Source: Marinifilum flexuosum | GTDB taxonomy: Bacteria > Bacteroidota > Bacteroidia > Bacteroidales > Marinifilaceae | Assembly (NCBI RefSeq): GCF_003610555.1 | Contig: NZ_RAPQ01000008.1 | Coordinates: 612,490 to 676,489, forward strand | Direction of reading: 5' to 3' | Length of the DNA stretch: 64,000 bases | In this document: positions 8,989 to 18,166 of the stretch, one piece after another | Layout: each line of letters starts with the position of its first letter | Numbering within the stretch: position 1 is the stretch's first letter | Notes under the pieces: generated by a model | The model's database searches: none | What the model was told of the DNA's origin: nothing | The model's input: only the letters and a program-made list of their open reading frames with translations | Position numbers and translations under genes: made by a program

Positions 8989-9819
8989 TTACTCTAAATC
9001 GAATTCGGCTTGTTGTTTTTTCTGAATTCGTTTTGAGATTTTAATGCCAATTTCATAAAGTAACATTAGCGGCAAACAAACCAATACCTGGCTAAAGATA
9101 TCGGGAGGAGTGATAATGGCTGATAAAATCAGAATTAACACCACAGAATGCTTTCTGTACTTTTTTAGAAAATCAGGAGTTACCAAACCAATTTTGCTTA
9201 AAAAGAAAATAAGAACTGGTAGCTCGAAAATAACTCCACTTGCCAAAACAATTGAAGTTATTGATGAGATGTAGGATTTTAAGTTTATTTGGTTCATTAC
9301 TTGGTCACTAACGCTGTAAGATCCCAAGAAGTGAACAGATAGTGGGGTAATTAGGTAATAGCCGAAAAGCACACCTAGAGCAAACAAAAAACTGGTGTAA
9401 AAAATTGATCCTCTTGCATGTTTCTTTTCGTTAGAATAAAGAGCTGGTTTTATAAAGCACCAAAACTCGTAAAATATATATGGAAAGCTTGCAATGATAC
9501 CAGCCACCAATGAAACACTGATGTGGGTAGCAAATTGACCTGCCATATTAATATTAATTACCTGAAATGGTGCTGTGTTTATTTTTAAAGCTTCAACTCC
9601 CGTAAATTCTGCTACTCTGGCAAACATTCTGTTTGTAAAGAAATCAGGATTTTTAGGAGCCAAAATCAAATAATCAAAAATGAAATCGTAAAATATAAAA
9701 GCAGCAACGGCAAAAACAAGTACCGCTATTACAGAACGCATTAGGTGCCATCTTAAAACTTCAAGGTGTTCTAGAAAGCTCATTTGATTCTCTTCTTGCT
9801 GTTGTTCTTTTTCTGACAT
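8989..9819 (-). CDS. tatC: Sec-independent (twin-arginine) protein translocase subunit TatC
   Basis: Polytopic inner-membrane receptor for twin-arginine signal peptides. The N-terminal cytoplasmic stretch carries MSFLEHLEVLRWHL, the conserved TatC start with its Glu and Arg residues. About six hydrophobic segments follow, with the family's FYEFWCFIKPAL segment near residue 120. The acidic N-terminal tail (residues 1-12) and lysine-rich C-terminus (about 262-276) are usual. No tatA/tatB gene is adjacent. It lies 27 bp after kdsD. That gap includes a perfect TAGCTTTG element, so it probably has its own promoter. Confidence 0.97.
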   Translation of the reverse strand: MSEKEQQQEENQMSFLEHLEVLRWHLMRSVIAVLVFAVAAFIFYDFIFDYLILAPKNPDFFTNRMFARVAEFTGVEALKINTAPFQVININMAGQFATHISVSLVAGIIASFPYIFYEFWCFIKPALYSNEKKHARGSIFYTSFLFALGVLFGYYLITPLSVHFLGSYSVSDQVMNQINLKSYISSITSIVLASGVIFELPVLIFFLSKIGLVTPDFLKKYRKHSVVLILILSAIITPPDIFSQVLVCLPLMLLYEIGIKISKRIQKKQQAEFDLE

Positions 9820-9833
9820 AGTTAATTATTTTG

Positions 9834-9841
9834 CAAAGCTA
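9834..9841 (-). promoter_or_regulatory. Predicted -7 promoter element of tatC
   Basis: Minus-strand TAGCTTTG followed by CA, 14 bp before the tatC ATG and partly within the short kdsD-tatC gap. The implied 5' leader is only about 8 nt. Confidence 0.5.
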
Positions 9842-9846
9842 AGATA

Positions 9847-10842
9847 TTAAACAATTCCTTCTTTTAAAATATCGTGCAGGTGAACCATGCCAATATATTT
9901 TCCTTCATCAACAACAGCAAGACCTGTAATGTTATTTTTTTCCATGATTTGGAATGCATTAATGGCTAAGACATCAGAGCTGGTAATTTTTGGAGTTGGT
10001 GTCATAATATCTTTTGCTGTAAGTTGACTCACATCCTCATTTCTTTCCAACATTCTACGAAGGTCACCATCAGTAATAATTCCCAATAATTCATCTTGTT
10101 TGTTTACAACAGCTGTTGATCCCATTCGTTTTGAAGAAATTTCAAGAATAATTGGTCTAATTTTTTCATCGATGACAACTTTGGGTGGATTTTCTTTAGA
10201 AACTAAATCACTTACACGTAAATACAATTTTTTACCTAAAGCACCACCTGGATGATATTTAGCAAAATCACGATCGGTAAACTGACGACATTCAAGTAGA
10301 GCAACAGCTAATGCATCACCCATAACCAGTTGAGCTGTTGTTGAATTGGTAGGGGCTAGGTTGTTTGGGCATGCTTCTTTTTCAACTTTAGCTTTAAGTA
10401 CATAATCAGAGTTTAATGCAAGAAAAGAATCAAGACCAGATACCATCGCAACTAAAGTATTTCCCATGTTTTTGATAAGTGGCACCAAAACTTTGATTTC
10501 TGGAGTATTTCCGCTTTTTGAAATACAGATGACGGTGTCACTTGGACGAATCATTCCTAAATCTCCATGAATTGCATCTGCAGCATGCATAAAAAGGGCA
10601 GGAGTTCCAGTGGAATTAAGGGTTGCGACAATTTTGTTTGCAATATTTGCACTTTTGCCAATACCCGTGATTACTACTCTTCCGTTGCTTTCTAGAATTA
10701 ACTCTACGGTTTTAACAAAATCTCCATCAATGTAATTTTTTAATTGATAAATGGAATTTGCTTCCTCTTCGATTGTTTGGATTGCAATATTTTTAATATC
10801 CTCTGATGACTTCACAGTTTCTTGATTTTTTTGTTTGTACAA
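9847..10842 (-). CDS. kdsD: Arabinose-5-phosphate isomerase (KpsF/GutQ family)
   Basis: Interconverts ribulose-5-phosphate and arabinose-5-phosphate, the first step toward Kdo for lipopolysaccharide. The SIS domain (about 45-185) contains GIGKSANIANK, the HAADAIHGDLGM segment and CISKSGNTPE. Two CBS domains follow (about 210-331), the second within VDEGKYIGMVHLHDI. Start is uncertain: the longest frame begins with TTG at 10842, but that codon overlaps a perfect TAGCTTTG promoter element. GTG at 10815, giving a protein nine residues shorter, therefore fits better and matches the usual N-terminus. Divergent from recQ. Confidence 0.94.
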   Translation of the reverse strand: MYKQKNQETVKSSEDIKNIAIQTIEEEANSIYQLKNYIDGDFVKTVELILESNGRVVITGIGKSANIANKIVATLNSTGTPALFMHAADAIHGDLGMIRPSDTVICISKSGNTPEIKVLVPLIKNMGNTLVAMVSGLDSFLALNSDYVLKAKVEKEACPNNLAPTNSTTAQLVMGDALAVALLECRQFTDRDFAKYHPGGALGKKLYLRVSDLVSKENPPKVVIDEKIRPIILEISSKRMGSTAVVNKQDELLGIITDGDLRRMLERNEDVSQLTAKDIMTPTPKITSSDVLAINAFQIMEKNNITGLAVVDEGKYIGMVHLHDILKEGIV

Positions 10843-10847
10843 AGCTA
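10840..10847 (-). promoter_or_regulatory. Predicted -7 promoter element of kdsD
   Basis: Minus-strand TAGCTTTG followed by TAC. It overlaps the most upstream possible start codon (TTG at 10842), which argues for translation starting farther in. Confidence 0.5.
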
Positions 10848-11009
10848 AATAAACTCATTTGTTTTGATTTATCTTATACAGTTAAAATCTGTTAAAAGCT
10901 AAAATCGTTTTGAATTGTACAAGTGTTTATCTAAATTTAAAATACAAAAGTATCTAATTTTTGTAATTCGGGGATTGAAGATGGAGTAAAATTCATCTCA
11001 TAAAAAATT

Positions 11010-11037
11010 TTTGGTCACTAATAAAATATTAATTTAG
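11010..11037 (+). promoter_or_regulatory. Possible recQ promoter
   Basis: TTTG at 11010-11013, 16 bp, then TAATTTAG at 11030-11037 (one mismatch to TAnnTTTG), 40 bp before the recQ ATG. The rest of the 235-bp kdsD-recQ gap shows nothing else I can name. Confidence 0.4.
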
Positions 11038-11077
11038 CGGGCCGCATAGCAAAATAGTAAGCATATCTAATTAAAGC

Positions 11078-13255
11078 ATGGGAAAAAACTTTGAATTATC
11101 ATCTAATTTAAAGAAGTATTTTGGATTTGAGCACTTCAAGGGGAATCAAGAGCCAGTTATTCAAAATATATTAGACGGTAAAGATACCTTCGTGTTGATG
11201 CCAACAGGAGGAGGAAAATCACTTTGTTATCAATTACCTTCATTAATGTTAGGAGGTACTGCAATCGTTATATCCCCACTTATTGCACTGATGAAAAATC
11301 AGGTGGATGCAATGAGGAATTTTGGTGAAGATGATGGAATTGCACATTTTTTGAACTCATCATTATCAAAATCAGCAACTTTAAAAGTTAAAGAGGATGT
11401 AATAGAAGGACGTACTAAATTGTTGTATGTCGCACCGGAATCGTTAACAAAGGAAAGCAATATTGAGTTTTTAAAACAGGTTAAGATTTCCTTTTACGCA
11501 GTGGATGAGGCTCATTGTATTTCAGAATGGGGGCATGATTTCCGGCCGGAATACAGAAAAATCAGACCGATAGTTCAGGAAATTGGGAATGCACCAATTA
11601 TTGCACTAACTGCAACTGCTACACCTAAAGTTCAGCATGATATTCAAAAAAATCTTGGGATGTTGGATGCAACGGTCTTTAAATCTTCATTTAATAGACC
11701 AAATCTTTACTACGAGGTGTTACCTAAGGTAAATGCAACTAAGGAGATTATAAAGTTTATTAAAGGTAATACTGGTAAATCCGGAATTATATACTGCTTA
11801 AGTAGAAAGAAAGTTGAAGAGTTGGCAGAAACGCTGCAAGTAAATGGAATTAAAGCTGTGCCTTACCATGCAGGTATGGATTCTTCGACCAGATCAGGAA
11901 ATCAGGATAAATTCTTGATGGAAGATGTAGATGTTGTAGTTGCTACTATTGCGTTTGGAATGGGTATTGATAAGCCTGATGTGCGTTTTGTAATTCACTA
12001 CGATATTCCAAAAAGTTTGGAAGGTTATTATCAGGAAACTGGTAGGGCTGGTCGAGATGGTGGCGAGGGGCGTTGTTTGACTTTCTATAGCTACAAGGAT
12101 ATACAAAAACTTGAAAAGTTTATGCAGGGTAAGCCTGTTGCTGAGCAAGAAATTGGTAAGCAACTTTTAATGGAAACAGTTTCTTATGCAGAATCTGCTG
12201 TTTGTAGAAGAACAGTTCTGTTGCATTACTTTGGAGAAAAGCATACGGACGAAAGCTGTGGTAATTGTGACAATTGCTTACATCCGAAAAAGGAATTTCA
12301 AGGAGAAGAATATGTGGTTAAGGCTTTAAATCTTGTTAAAGATGTAAAGGAAAGATTTAAAGTGGATCATCTAGTAAATATTTTAATTGGGTCTCAAAAT
12401 TCTGCAATAAAATCATATAAGCATGATCAACTTGCCTTGTATGGCGATGGTGATGATAAAGATCAGCATTTTTGGAATATGGTGTATCGCCGTGCATTAA
12501 TCAATTCATTTATTGAAAAAGACATCGAGCAATATGGTGTAATTAAAATTCGCCCTGAAGGACATGCCTTTTTGGAGAAGCCATATCCGTTCATGTTAAC
12601 TGATGATCATGATTTTGAGGGTGTAGATGCTGAAGCTCCAAAAAGTGGAGGAACGGCAGCAGTGGATGATGCTTTGTTGTCGATGTTAAAAGATCTTCGT
12701 AAAAAAGTCGCCAAGCAAAAAGATGTGCCTCCTTATGTGGTTTTTCAAGATCCTTCATTGGAAGAAATGGCAATTCATTATCCTACGGACATTGAAGAGT
12801 TATCCCATATTCAAGGTGTTGGAGCGGGTAAAGCCAAGAGATTTGGTAAAGAATTTGTTGCGCTGATTTCGAAGCATGTAGAGGAAAATGATATTGAAAG
12901 ACCTCAAGATATGGTTGTTCGTTCGGTAGCTGATAAATCAAAATTTAAGGTTTATGTTATCCAGAGTATTGATAGAAAATTAGATTTAGAGGATATTGCC
13001 GAAGCAAAAGGAATGGAATATGAAGATTTGCTGAAAGAGATGGAGGCAATAGTATATTCTGGAACCAAACTAAATTTGGATTATTACGTTGACGAAGTTA
13101 TTGATGAAGATAAGCAAGAAGAAATTTTGGATTATTTTTATGAAGCTGAAACAGATAATATAGAGGATGATCTTGATGAATTGGGTGAAGAAGATTATTC
13201 AGAGGAGGATATTCGTTTGATGCGAATTCTGTTTCATTCAGAAAATGGATTATAG
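11078..13255 (+). CDS. recQ: ATP-dependent DNA helicase RecQ
   Basis: 3'-5' DNA helicase for recombination and fork repair. The order of parts is complete: Walker A MPTGGGKS near residue 41, DEAH in YAVDEAHCISEWGHDFR near 148, helicase C-terminal domain with the GYYQETGRAGRDG motif near 317-329, a four-cysteine zinc site (CRR and the CGNCDNC cluster near 380-405), an RQC winged-helix region and an HRDC domain (about 525-605). A further acidic tail rich in Asp/Glu follows HRDC, so the 725-residue protein is longer than E. coli RecQ, as is common in this phylum. Confidence 0.97.
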   Translation: MGKNFELSSNLKKYFGFEHFKGNQEPVIQNILDGKDTFVLMPTGGGKSLCYQLPSLMLGGTAIVISPLIALMKNQVDAMRNFGEDDGIAHFLNSSLSKSATLKVKEDVIEGRTKLLYVAPESLTKESNIEFLKQVKISFYAVDEAHCISEWGHDFRPEYRKIRPIVQEIGNAPIIALTATATPKVQHDIQKNLGMLDATVFKSSFNRPNLYYEVLPKVNATKEIIKFIKGNTGKSGIIYCLSRKKVEELAETLQVNGIKAVPYHAGMDSSTRSGNQDKFLMEDVDVVVATIAFGMGIDKPDVRFVIHYDIPKSLEGYYQETGRAGRDGGEGRCLTFYSYKDIQKLEKFMQGKPVAEQEIGKQLLMETVSYAESAVCRRTVLLHYFGEKHTDESCGNCDNCLHPKKEFQGEEYVVKALNLVKDVKERFKVDHLVNILIGSQNSAIKSYKHDQLALYGDGDDKDQHFWNMVYRRALINSFIEKDIEQYGVIKIRPEGHAFLEKPYPFMLTDDHDFEGVDAEAPKSGGTAAVDDALLSMLKDLRKKVAKQKDVPPYVVFQDPSLEEMAIHYPTDIEELSHIQGVGAGKAKRFGKEFVALISKHVEENDIERPQDMVVRSVADKSKFKVYVIQSIDRKLDLEDIAEAKGMEYEDLLKEMEAIVYSGTKLNLDYYVDEVIDEDKQEEILDYFYEAETDNIEDDLDELGEEDYSEEDIRLMRILFHSENGL

Positions 13256-13271
13256 AGATTTATATTTATAT

Positions 13272-13306
13272 AAAAGAAAAGGCTGCAATTTGCAGCCTTT
13301 TCTTTT
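13272..13306. terminator. Bidirectional terminator between recQ and the GNAT-like gene
   Basis: A 16-bp perfect stem: A/G-rich arm ending in GGCTGCA (13272-13287), 3-nt loop, TGCAGCC then T-rich arm (13291-13306). The minus-strand gene's stop codon lies at its right edge. Confidence 0.92.
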
Positions 13307-14483
13307 ATTTTATAATTTCTGATCGTTTAAATTCTTTCTTCTCATCGAATAATTTACGATAAGTGTGATGAGTTTTGTATACTTCAGCGCCAATGTGTTT
13401 CATTAAATGGCTCATTCTAGGATTAAAATCACCAATCCAATTCATTTCTAAAGTTCGAAATGGGAATTTTTTATCCAAGCCCGATTTTGAGAATTCATAA
13501 ATCATAGCTGCTTCGATACCTCTTTTTTGAAACTCGGGTATGACGCCGAAAATTAAGCCTATTGCATTTTTGTTTCTTTGGAAGTATTTATAGTAAAGAA
13601 ATCTCAATTTTCCATAAAATGTAATTTTACCATTAATGTGTTGCAGGTATTCATTCAAATCCTGAATCATGATAAAAAATCCAATTGGCTGATCTTTGTA
13701 ATAGGCAAACCACATGAGTTTTTCATGAATGATTGGCTTAAGATCATTAAAAAGTGTTTGGGTTTGATGTTCTGTAATGCCTTCGATTCCAGGAATTTCT
13801 TTTACCCAGGCTTCGTTATAAATATGCACAAAATCCTTAATAAAACGTTGAGTTTTTGATTTAGAAAAATGCTCAACTCTGTAATCAGGATTTTTACTGA
13901 GTCTATCAGCTTTCCATTTAATGATATCGCTTAAGCTATCAGGCGAGAAAATAGTTTTGTAGGTAAATTGTTTAAAGTAAACCTGAAATCCATACTCTTC
14001 AAAAAACTCTTTATAGTAGGATTTATGATATGGCATATTGTAAACAGGTCTGTGTTCTCCTTCAACCTGCAAGCCCCACCATTGATGTCTTTCTCCAAAA
14101 TTTATTGGGCCATCCATGGCTTCGATATTTCTCTCTTGTAGCCAATTTTTACAATGATCGAAAAGAGCAAAAGCAGTTTTTTTATTTTCTATGCATTCGA
14201 AAAAGCCCATTCCACCAGTTGGCTGATTATTTAAATCTTTTGATTTGTGATCAATGAATGCAGCAACTCGTCCAATGGTTTCATTAGAGTCATTTGTCAT
14301 GATCCAACGACAACATTCTCCATGTTGAAACATTTTATTTTCCTTGGGATCGAATGTGTTGTTGATTTCAAAATCGAGTGGTCTAACCCAATTCTTTTCG
14401 TTTCGATACAATCGAACAGGTAATTCTAGAAATTCTTTTTTTGTAATGTCATCATTTACCTCTATGATCGTATATGTTCCCAT
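13305..14483 (-). CDS. Predicted GNAT-fold acyltransferase, unknown substrate
   Basis: A 392-residue cytoplasmic protein without a signal peptide. The C-terminal third has the GNAT look: a strand with IGLIFGVIPEFQKRGIEAAM (acetyl-CoA loop in a Q-x-R-G-I-x-A form) around 310-330, then TLEMNWIGDFNPRMSHLMKHIG, in which an Asn-Pro pair and the terminal Lys/Tyr-rich segment recur in relatives. The N-terminal part (residues 1-190) may be a second, degenerate GNAT unit. Substrate unknown. It sits one base downstream of the YbhN-like membrane protein gene and is probably translated with it, so a role in lipid or envelope modification is possible but unproven. Confidence 0.75.
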   Translation of the reverse strand: MGTYTIIEVNDDITKKEFLELPVRLYRNEKNWVRPLDFEINNTFDPKENKMFQHGECCRWIMTNDSNETIGRVAAFIDHKSKDLNNQPTGGMGFFECIENKKTAFALFDHCKNWLQERNIEAMDGPINFGERHQWWGLQVEGEHRPVYNMPYHKSYYKEFFEEYGFQVYFKQFTYKTIFSPDSLSDIIKWKADRLSKNPDYRVEHFSKSKTQRFIKDFVHIYNEAWVKEIPGIEGITEHQTQTLFNDLKPIIHEKLMWFAYYKDQPIGFFIMIQDLNEYLQHINGKITFYGKLRFLYYKYFQRNKNAIGLIFGVIPEFQKRGIEAAMIYEFSKSGLDKKFPFRTLEMNWIGDFNPRMSHLMKHIGAEVYKTHHTYRKLFDEKKEFKRSEIIK

Positions 14484-14484
14484 A

Positions 14485-15549
14485 TTAGGCTTTTGCTTTG
14501 TTGTTGATTAATTCTTTACGGTTGGCAAAAGGTAGAGCTATTACTGATAATGCTCCTACTATAATTATCATGGCAGTTTGTGCTCCGTGAACCACCAAAG
14601 CAAAACTTCTCGACATGCTTTCAATGTTGTTAACACCCGGAAGATATACCAATAATGTACCAATTACCATGAAATGCCATGCTCCAATTCCACCTTGTAC
14701 AGGTGCTACCATTCCAAAAGCACTCATCACGAAAACAGTTAGTCCTGCAAGTGCAGGTAGGTTGGAGGTGAAACCAAAACTAAAGAAACAAATGTAGGTC
14801 ATTAGGTAATACATTACCCAAATGAATACAGTGTGTAGAATAAATGGCCATTTGTTTTCTATTTTTTTTATGGTTCTAAAACCATCCATAAAGTTTTGAA
14901 GTGTTTGGTCAATTTTTTTGAAAAACCCAGTATGTCTAAATTTCTTTCTTAGTAACCAAATTGCTAGGGTAATTGCAATTAATGTGTACAAGGTATAAGC
15001 AGAGGTAAATACATTCGACAGTTTTTCACTTACTTCAGGGTTATTAGCGAAAAAGTTGGCAATTACAGAAAATTGGGTAGATAAGGCAATTAATAAGAAT
15101 ACGATAAGCATGATGATATCAAGAACTCTTTCTAGTACAACAGTTCCTACCAATTGAGAAAATGAAATTTTCTCATACTTGCTAATGATTCCACATCTGG
15201 AAATTTCTCCCATTCTAGGTAAAGCTAGGTTGGCAAAATAGCCGACCATTACTGCCAGGAATGTATTTACAGTTCTAGGTTTTTTACCTAATGACTCAAT
15301 TAATAGATTCCATCTTATGGTTCTGCTTATATGACTTAGTAAGCCAAAAAACAGAGAAAGAAGAATCCAGTAGTAATTTACATCGTTCTTTATGGTATGT
15401 ATTAATTCTGATGCATTTTGATCTCTGTAAGTGATCCAAAATAGAGATGCACCTATTGAAAAGAAGATTAAAAATTTAAGAGTATTTGCGAGCTTTTTCT
15501 TCAATTTTGATATTTTTAATGTTAGAATTTTTACAGAAAAAACTAACAA
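14485..15549 (-). CDS. YbhN/UPF0104-type membrane protein (lysylphosphatidylglycerol synthase TM-region family)
   Basis: A polytopic inner-membrane protein with about eight hydrophobic segments. The family signature appears as LALPRMGEISRCG near residue 110, and the late PVQGGIGAWHFMV glycine motif near 287. Related domains act as flippases or as the membrane part of MprF, but the substrate here is unknown. No ATG begins the frame: the longest version uses TTG at 15549 and another TTG at 15504 would remove 15 residues and leave a lysine-rich start. A perfect TATTTTTG element lies at 15625-15632. The stop is followed after one base by the GNAT-like gene. Confidence 0.85.
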   Translation of the reverse strand: MLVFSVKILTLKISKLKKKLANTLKFLIFFSIGASLFWITYRDQNASELIHTIKNDVNYYWILLSLFFGLLSHISRTIRWNLLIESLGKKPRTVNTFLAVMVGYFANLALPRMGEISRCGIISKYEKISFSQLVGTVVLERVLDIIMLIVFLLIALSTQFSVIANFFANNPEVSEKLSNVFTSAYTLYTLIAITLAIWLLRKKFRHTGFFKKIDQTLQNFMDGFRTIKKIENKWPFILHTVFIWVMYYLMTYICFFSFGFTSNLPALAGLTVFVMSAFGMVAPVQGGIGAWHFMVIGTLLVYLPGVNNIESMSRSFALVVHGAQTAMIIIVGALSVIALPFANRKELINNKAKA

Positions 15550-15595
15550 TGATTAATTTTTCGGCACGAATACCAACTTATTCGGTATTAAGTCC

Positions 15596-15603
15596 TAATT
15601 TTG
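15596..15603 (+). promoter_or_regulatory. Predicted -7 promoter element of rsmA
   Basis: TAATTTTG followed by CCG, a perfect TAnnTTTG match 121 bp before rsmA. It lies back to back with the opposite-strand element at 15625-15632. Confidence 0.5.
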
Positions 15604-15624
15604 CCGAGCATTAAATGTAAGCTA

Positions 15625-15632
15625 CAAAAATA
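15625..15632 (-). promoter_or_regulatory. Predicted -7 promoter element of the YbhN-like gene
   Basis: Minus-strand TATTTTTG, a perfect match, in the divergent gap. Transcripts from it and from the rsmA element would overlap at their 5' ends. Confidence 0.5.
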
Positions 15633-15724
15633 AGTAAATGTTTGAAATCTCCTTTGAAAAGCTGCCGTTTTTAACTTTAGTTAATTTAGAGGTGCATATT
15701 TAAAAGAGAATAAAAAGGATAGGT

Positions 15725-16516
15725 ATGGGATACGTTAGGGCGAAGAAAAATCTAGGACAACACTTTTTAAAAGACCTCAATATTGCAAAAAAAATTGTGG
15801 CAGGTTTAAAGGCTGATAATGTTTCTAAGGTTTTGGAGATTGGCCCCGGAATGGGTGTTTTGACACAATACTTACTGCAAAACGAAGCATTTGAAACGCA
15901 CGTAGTTGAGATTGATACCGAATCAGTAGCTTATTTAAAAGAGAATTATCCAAATCTATCTGATCGTATTATTGGAGAGGATTTTTTAAAGTATGATTTG
16001 TCAAAGATTTTTAATGAATCATTTGCTATAATTGGAAACTTCCCATACAATATATCATCGCAAATATTTTTTAAAATTCTTGAGCATCGTGATCAAATTC
16101 CGGAAGTTGTTGGAATGATTCAAAAAGAAGTTGCTGAACGTATGAGTGCTGTGCCAGGAAATAAAACTTACGGGATATTGAGTGTTTTAATGCAAGCGTT
16201 CTATGATATTGAGTACTTATTTACTGTAAGCGAAAAGGTATTTGATCCACCTCCAAAGGTAAAATCCGCTGTTATCAGAATGGCAAGAAATACAACGTCT
16301 AACTTGGAGTGCGATGAAAAATTATTCTTCCGAGTCGTGAAGACGGGGTTCAATCAACGCCGTAAAACTTTACGAAACTCCTTAAAATCGATATTGGGAG
16401 AATATAAACTTGAAGATGACTTGATGGCAAAAAGACCGGAACAGTTGAGCATTGAGCAGTTTGTGTACTTGACCAATAAAATTCAGGAGTTGCTAAATAT
16501 GCAGTTAAGAGAATAA
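15725..16516 (+). CDS. rsmA: 16S rRNA (adenine1518-N6/adenine1519-N6)-dimethyltransferase
   Basis: Dimethylates two adjacent adenines in the 3' hairpin of 16S rRNA, a late ribosome-assembly step. The N-terminus KKNLGQHFL is the family signature. The S-adenosylmethionine site is seen in [11 protein letters not shown] near residue 39, and the catalytic NxPY motif as [10 protein letters not shown] near 102. The C-terminal helical domain includes the [12 protein letters not shown] segment. The 263-residue length is normal. mgtE follows 24 bp later on the same strand. Confidence 0.97.
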   Translation: MGYVRAKKNLGQHFLKDLNIAKKIVAGLKADNVSKVLEIGPGMGVLTQYLLQNEAFETHVVEIDTESVAYLKENYPNLSDRIIGEDFLKYDLSKIFNESFAIIGNFPYNISSQIFFKILEHRDQIPEVVGMIQKEVAERMSAVPGNKTYGILSVLMQAFYDIEYLFTVSEKVFDPPPKVKSAVIRMARNTTSNLECDEKLFFRVVKTGFNQRRKTLRNSLKSILGEYKLEDDLMAKRPEQLSIEQFVYLTNKIQELLNMQLRE

Positions 16517-16540
16517 AAATTACAACTAAAATTTATTGTT

Positions 16541-17899
16541 ATGCAATTTGAATTGACTCGCGAATATATCGATGAAATTAAAAGAGTAATCGAAGAAAAG
16601 AATGAAGCTGAGGCAATTGGTTTAATGGAAGAATTGCATCCAGCAGATATTGCCGAAATCTACGATGAATTAAGTATTGATGAGGCAACATTCCTATACC
16701 TATTACTTGACGGAGATACTGCCGCAGATGTATTGGCAGAATTAGAAGAGGACGATAGAGATCGTTTTGTGAAGACACTACCTGCAGAAGTAGTTGCTAA
16801 AAAGTTTATAGACAAGATGGACTCTGATGATGCTGCCGATGTTATTGGTGGTTTGTCTGATGAAAAACAAGAGGAGATTCTCTCCCATATTGAGGATATT
16901 GAGCAGGCAGGTGATATTGTTGACCTTCTGCATTACGATGAAGATACTGCCGGTGGTTTGATGGCAAAAGAGCTGGTCATTGTAAATGAAAACTGGACAG
17001 TTCTTACATGTTTAAGAGAATTAAGTCGTCAAGCCGAAGATATTGATGAAATATACTACGTATATGTTGTTGATGATGATGGAATTTTAAAGGGAACATT
17101 GTCCTTAAAAAAGATGATTCTGAGTCCAACTTCGGCCAAAATTATCAATATATACCAACCTGATGCCATGTCAGTTCACACTGATGAGGAAGATGAAGAG
17201 GTTGCACATATAATGGAAAAATACGATTTGGTTGCCATTCCTGTAGTTGATAGCATTGGACGATTGATGGGACGTATTACCATTGATGATGTTGTGGATG
17301 TAATTCGTGATGAAGCTGAGAAAGATTACCAAATGGCATCTGGTTTGGCTGAAGATGTTGAAGCTAGTGACTCGATTTGGCTACAGACAAGAGCACGTCT
17401 TCCTTGGCTAATTATTGGTTTGGTTGGTGGAATTTTTGCAGCCATGGTTATCCATAAGTACGAGGATGCTATTGGTCAGATTCCAGCTATGGCTATATTT
17501 ATTCCTTTAATTACTGCAATGGCAGGTAATGTTGGGGTTCAGTCGTCAGCAATAATTGTGCAAGGTATTGCCAATAATTCACTTGGTTTCGAAAGTGTTT
17601 TTAGCCGAATTATGAGAGAATTGGGAGGGGCTGTTATTAATGGTTTAACCTGTTCTGCATTGTTGTTTATTTGTAATTATTTTTATTCTGGTGAGTTTAC
17701 TCTGACAATTGCAGTTTCTGTTGCTTTGTTTTCCGTAATAATATTCGCTGCTATAGCAGGTACTTTAATTCCTTTAATGTTGAATAAAGCTAAAATTGAC
17801 CCTGCACTGGCAACAGGTCCGTTTATTACTACCCTAAATGATATTGTAGGTATTTTCATTTATTTTGGGATTAGTGTTTATTTCTTTAATTTATTGTGA
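16541..17899 (+). CDS. mgtE: Magnesium transporter MgtE
   Basis: Mg2+-gated inner-membrane magnesium channel. In order: an acidic superhelical N domain (about 1-130), two CBS domains (about 135-255) and a plug helix, then five transmembrane helices (about 280-452). The membrane part includes AMAGNVGVQSSAIIVQGIA with the conserved Asn and Gln near the pore, and a late DPALATGPFITTLNDI segment bearing the pore aspartate. The 452-residue length is standard. It may share a transcript with rsmA. No Mg-responsive leader is seen in the 24-bp gap. Confidence 0.96.
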   Translation: MQFELTREYIDEIKRVIEEKNEAEAIGLMEELHPADIAEIYDELSIDEATFLYLLLDGDTAADVLAELEEDDRDRFVKTLPAEVVAKKFIDKMDSDDAADVIGGLSDEKQEEILSHIEDIEQAGDIVDLLHYDEDTAGGLMAKELVIVNENWTVLTCLRELSRQAEDIDEIYYVYVVDDDGILKGTLSLKKMILSPTSAKIINIYQPDAMSVHTDEEDEEVAHIMEKYDLVAIPVVDSIGRLMGRITIDDVVDVIRDEAEKDYQMASGLAEDVEASDSIWLQTRARLPWLIIGLVGGIFAAMVIHKYEDAIGQIPAMAIFIPLITAMAGNVGVQSSAIIVQGIANNSLGFESVFSRIMRELGGAVINGLTCSALLFICNYFYSGEFTLTIAVSVALFSVIIFAAIAGTLIPLMLNKAKIDPALATGPFITTLNDIVGIFIYFGISVYFFNLL

Positions 17900-18030
17900 T
17901 TTTTTGAGGCGAGACTTATTTTCACTAATACGTTCATTTGTTTTATTATAACCTGTCTTAATTTATTATGATGGAATAAAAAAGGCAAATAAAAACTCTT
18001 TTCTTAAAGTGGATTTTTTTAGGTTTTTCT

Positions 18031-18038
18031 TAACTTTG
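18031..18038 (+). promoter_or_regulatory. Predicted -7 promoter element of purH
   Basis: TAACTTTG followed by CA, a perfect TAnnTTTG match. Transcription would start near 18045 and leave a leader of about 120 nt. Confidence 0.6.
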
Positions 18039-18082
18039 CATGAGGTTTTAGAGGGTCTTGTAAAATATTGTATATGAATGAT

Positions 18083-18117
18083 TTGCAAAACTGCTCGGCC
18101 GAAATAGTTTTTCGCAA
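18083..18117 (+). promoter_or_regulatory. Stem-loop in the purH 5' leader
   Basis: TTGCAAAACT (18083-18092) pairs with AGTTTT plus GCAA (18106-18117) with a 2-nt bulge. The loop holds the 8-bp palindrome TCGGCCGA. It sits in the middle of the predicted leader. A regulatory role is only a suggestion. Confidence 0.4.
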
Positions 18118-18166
18118 GGAAAATTAATTTATACCATTTTATAAAATACCTCCAAAAAAAAGAATT

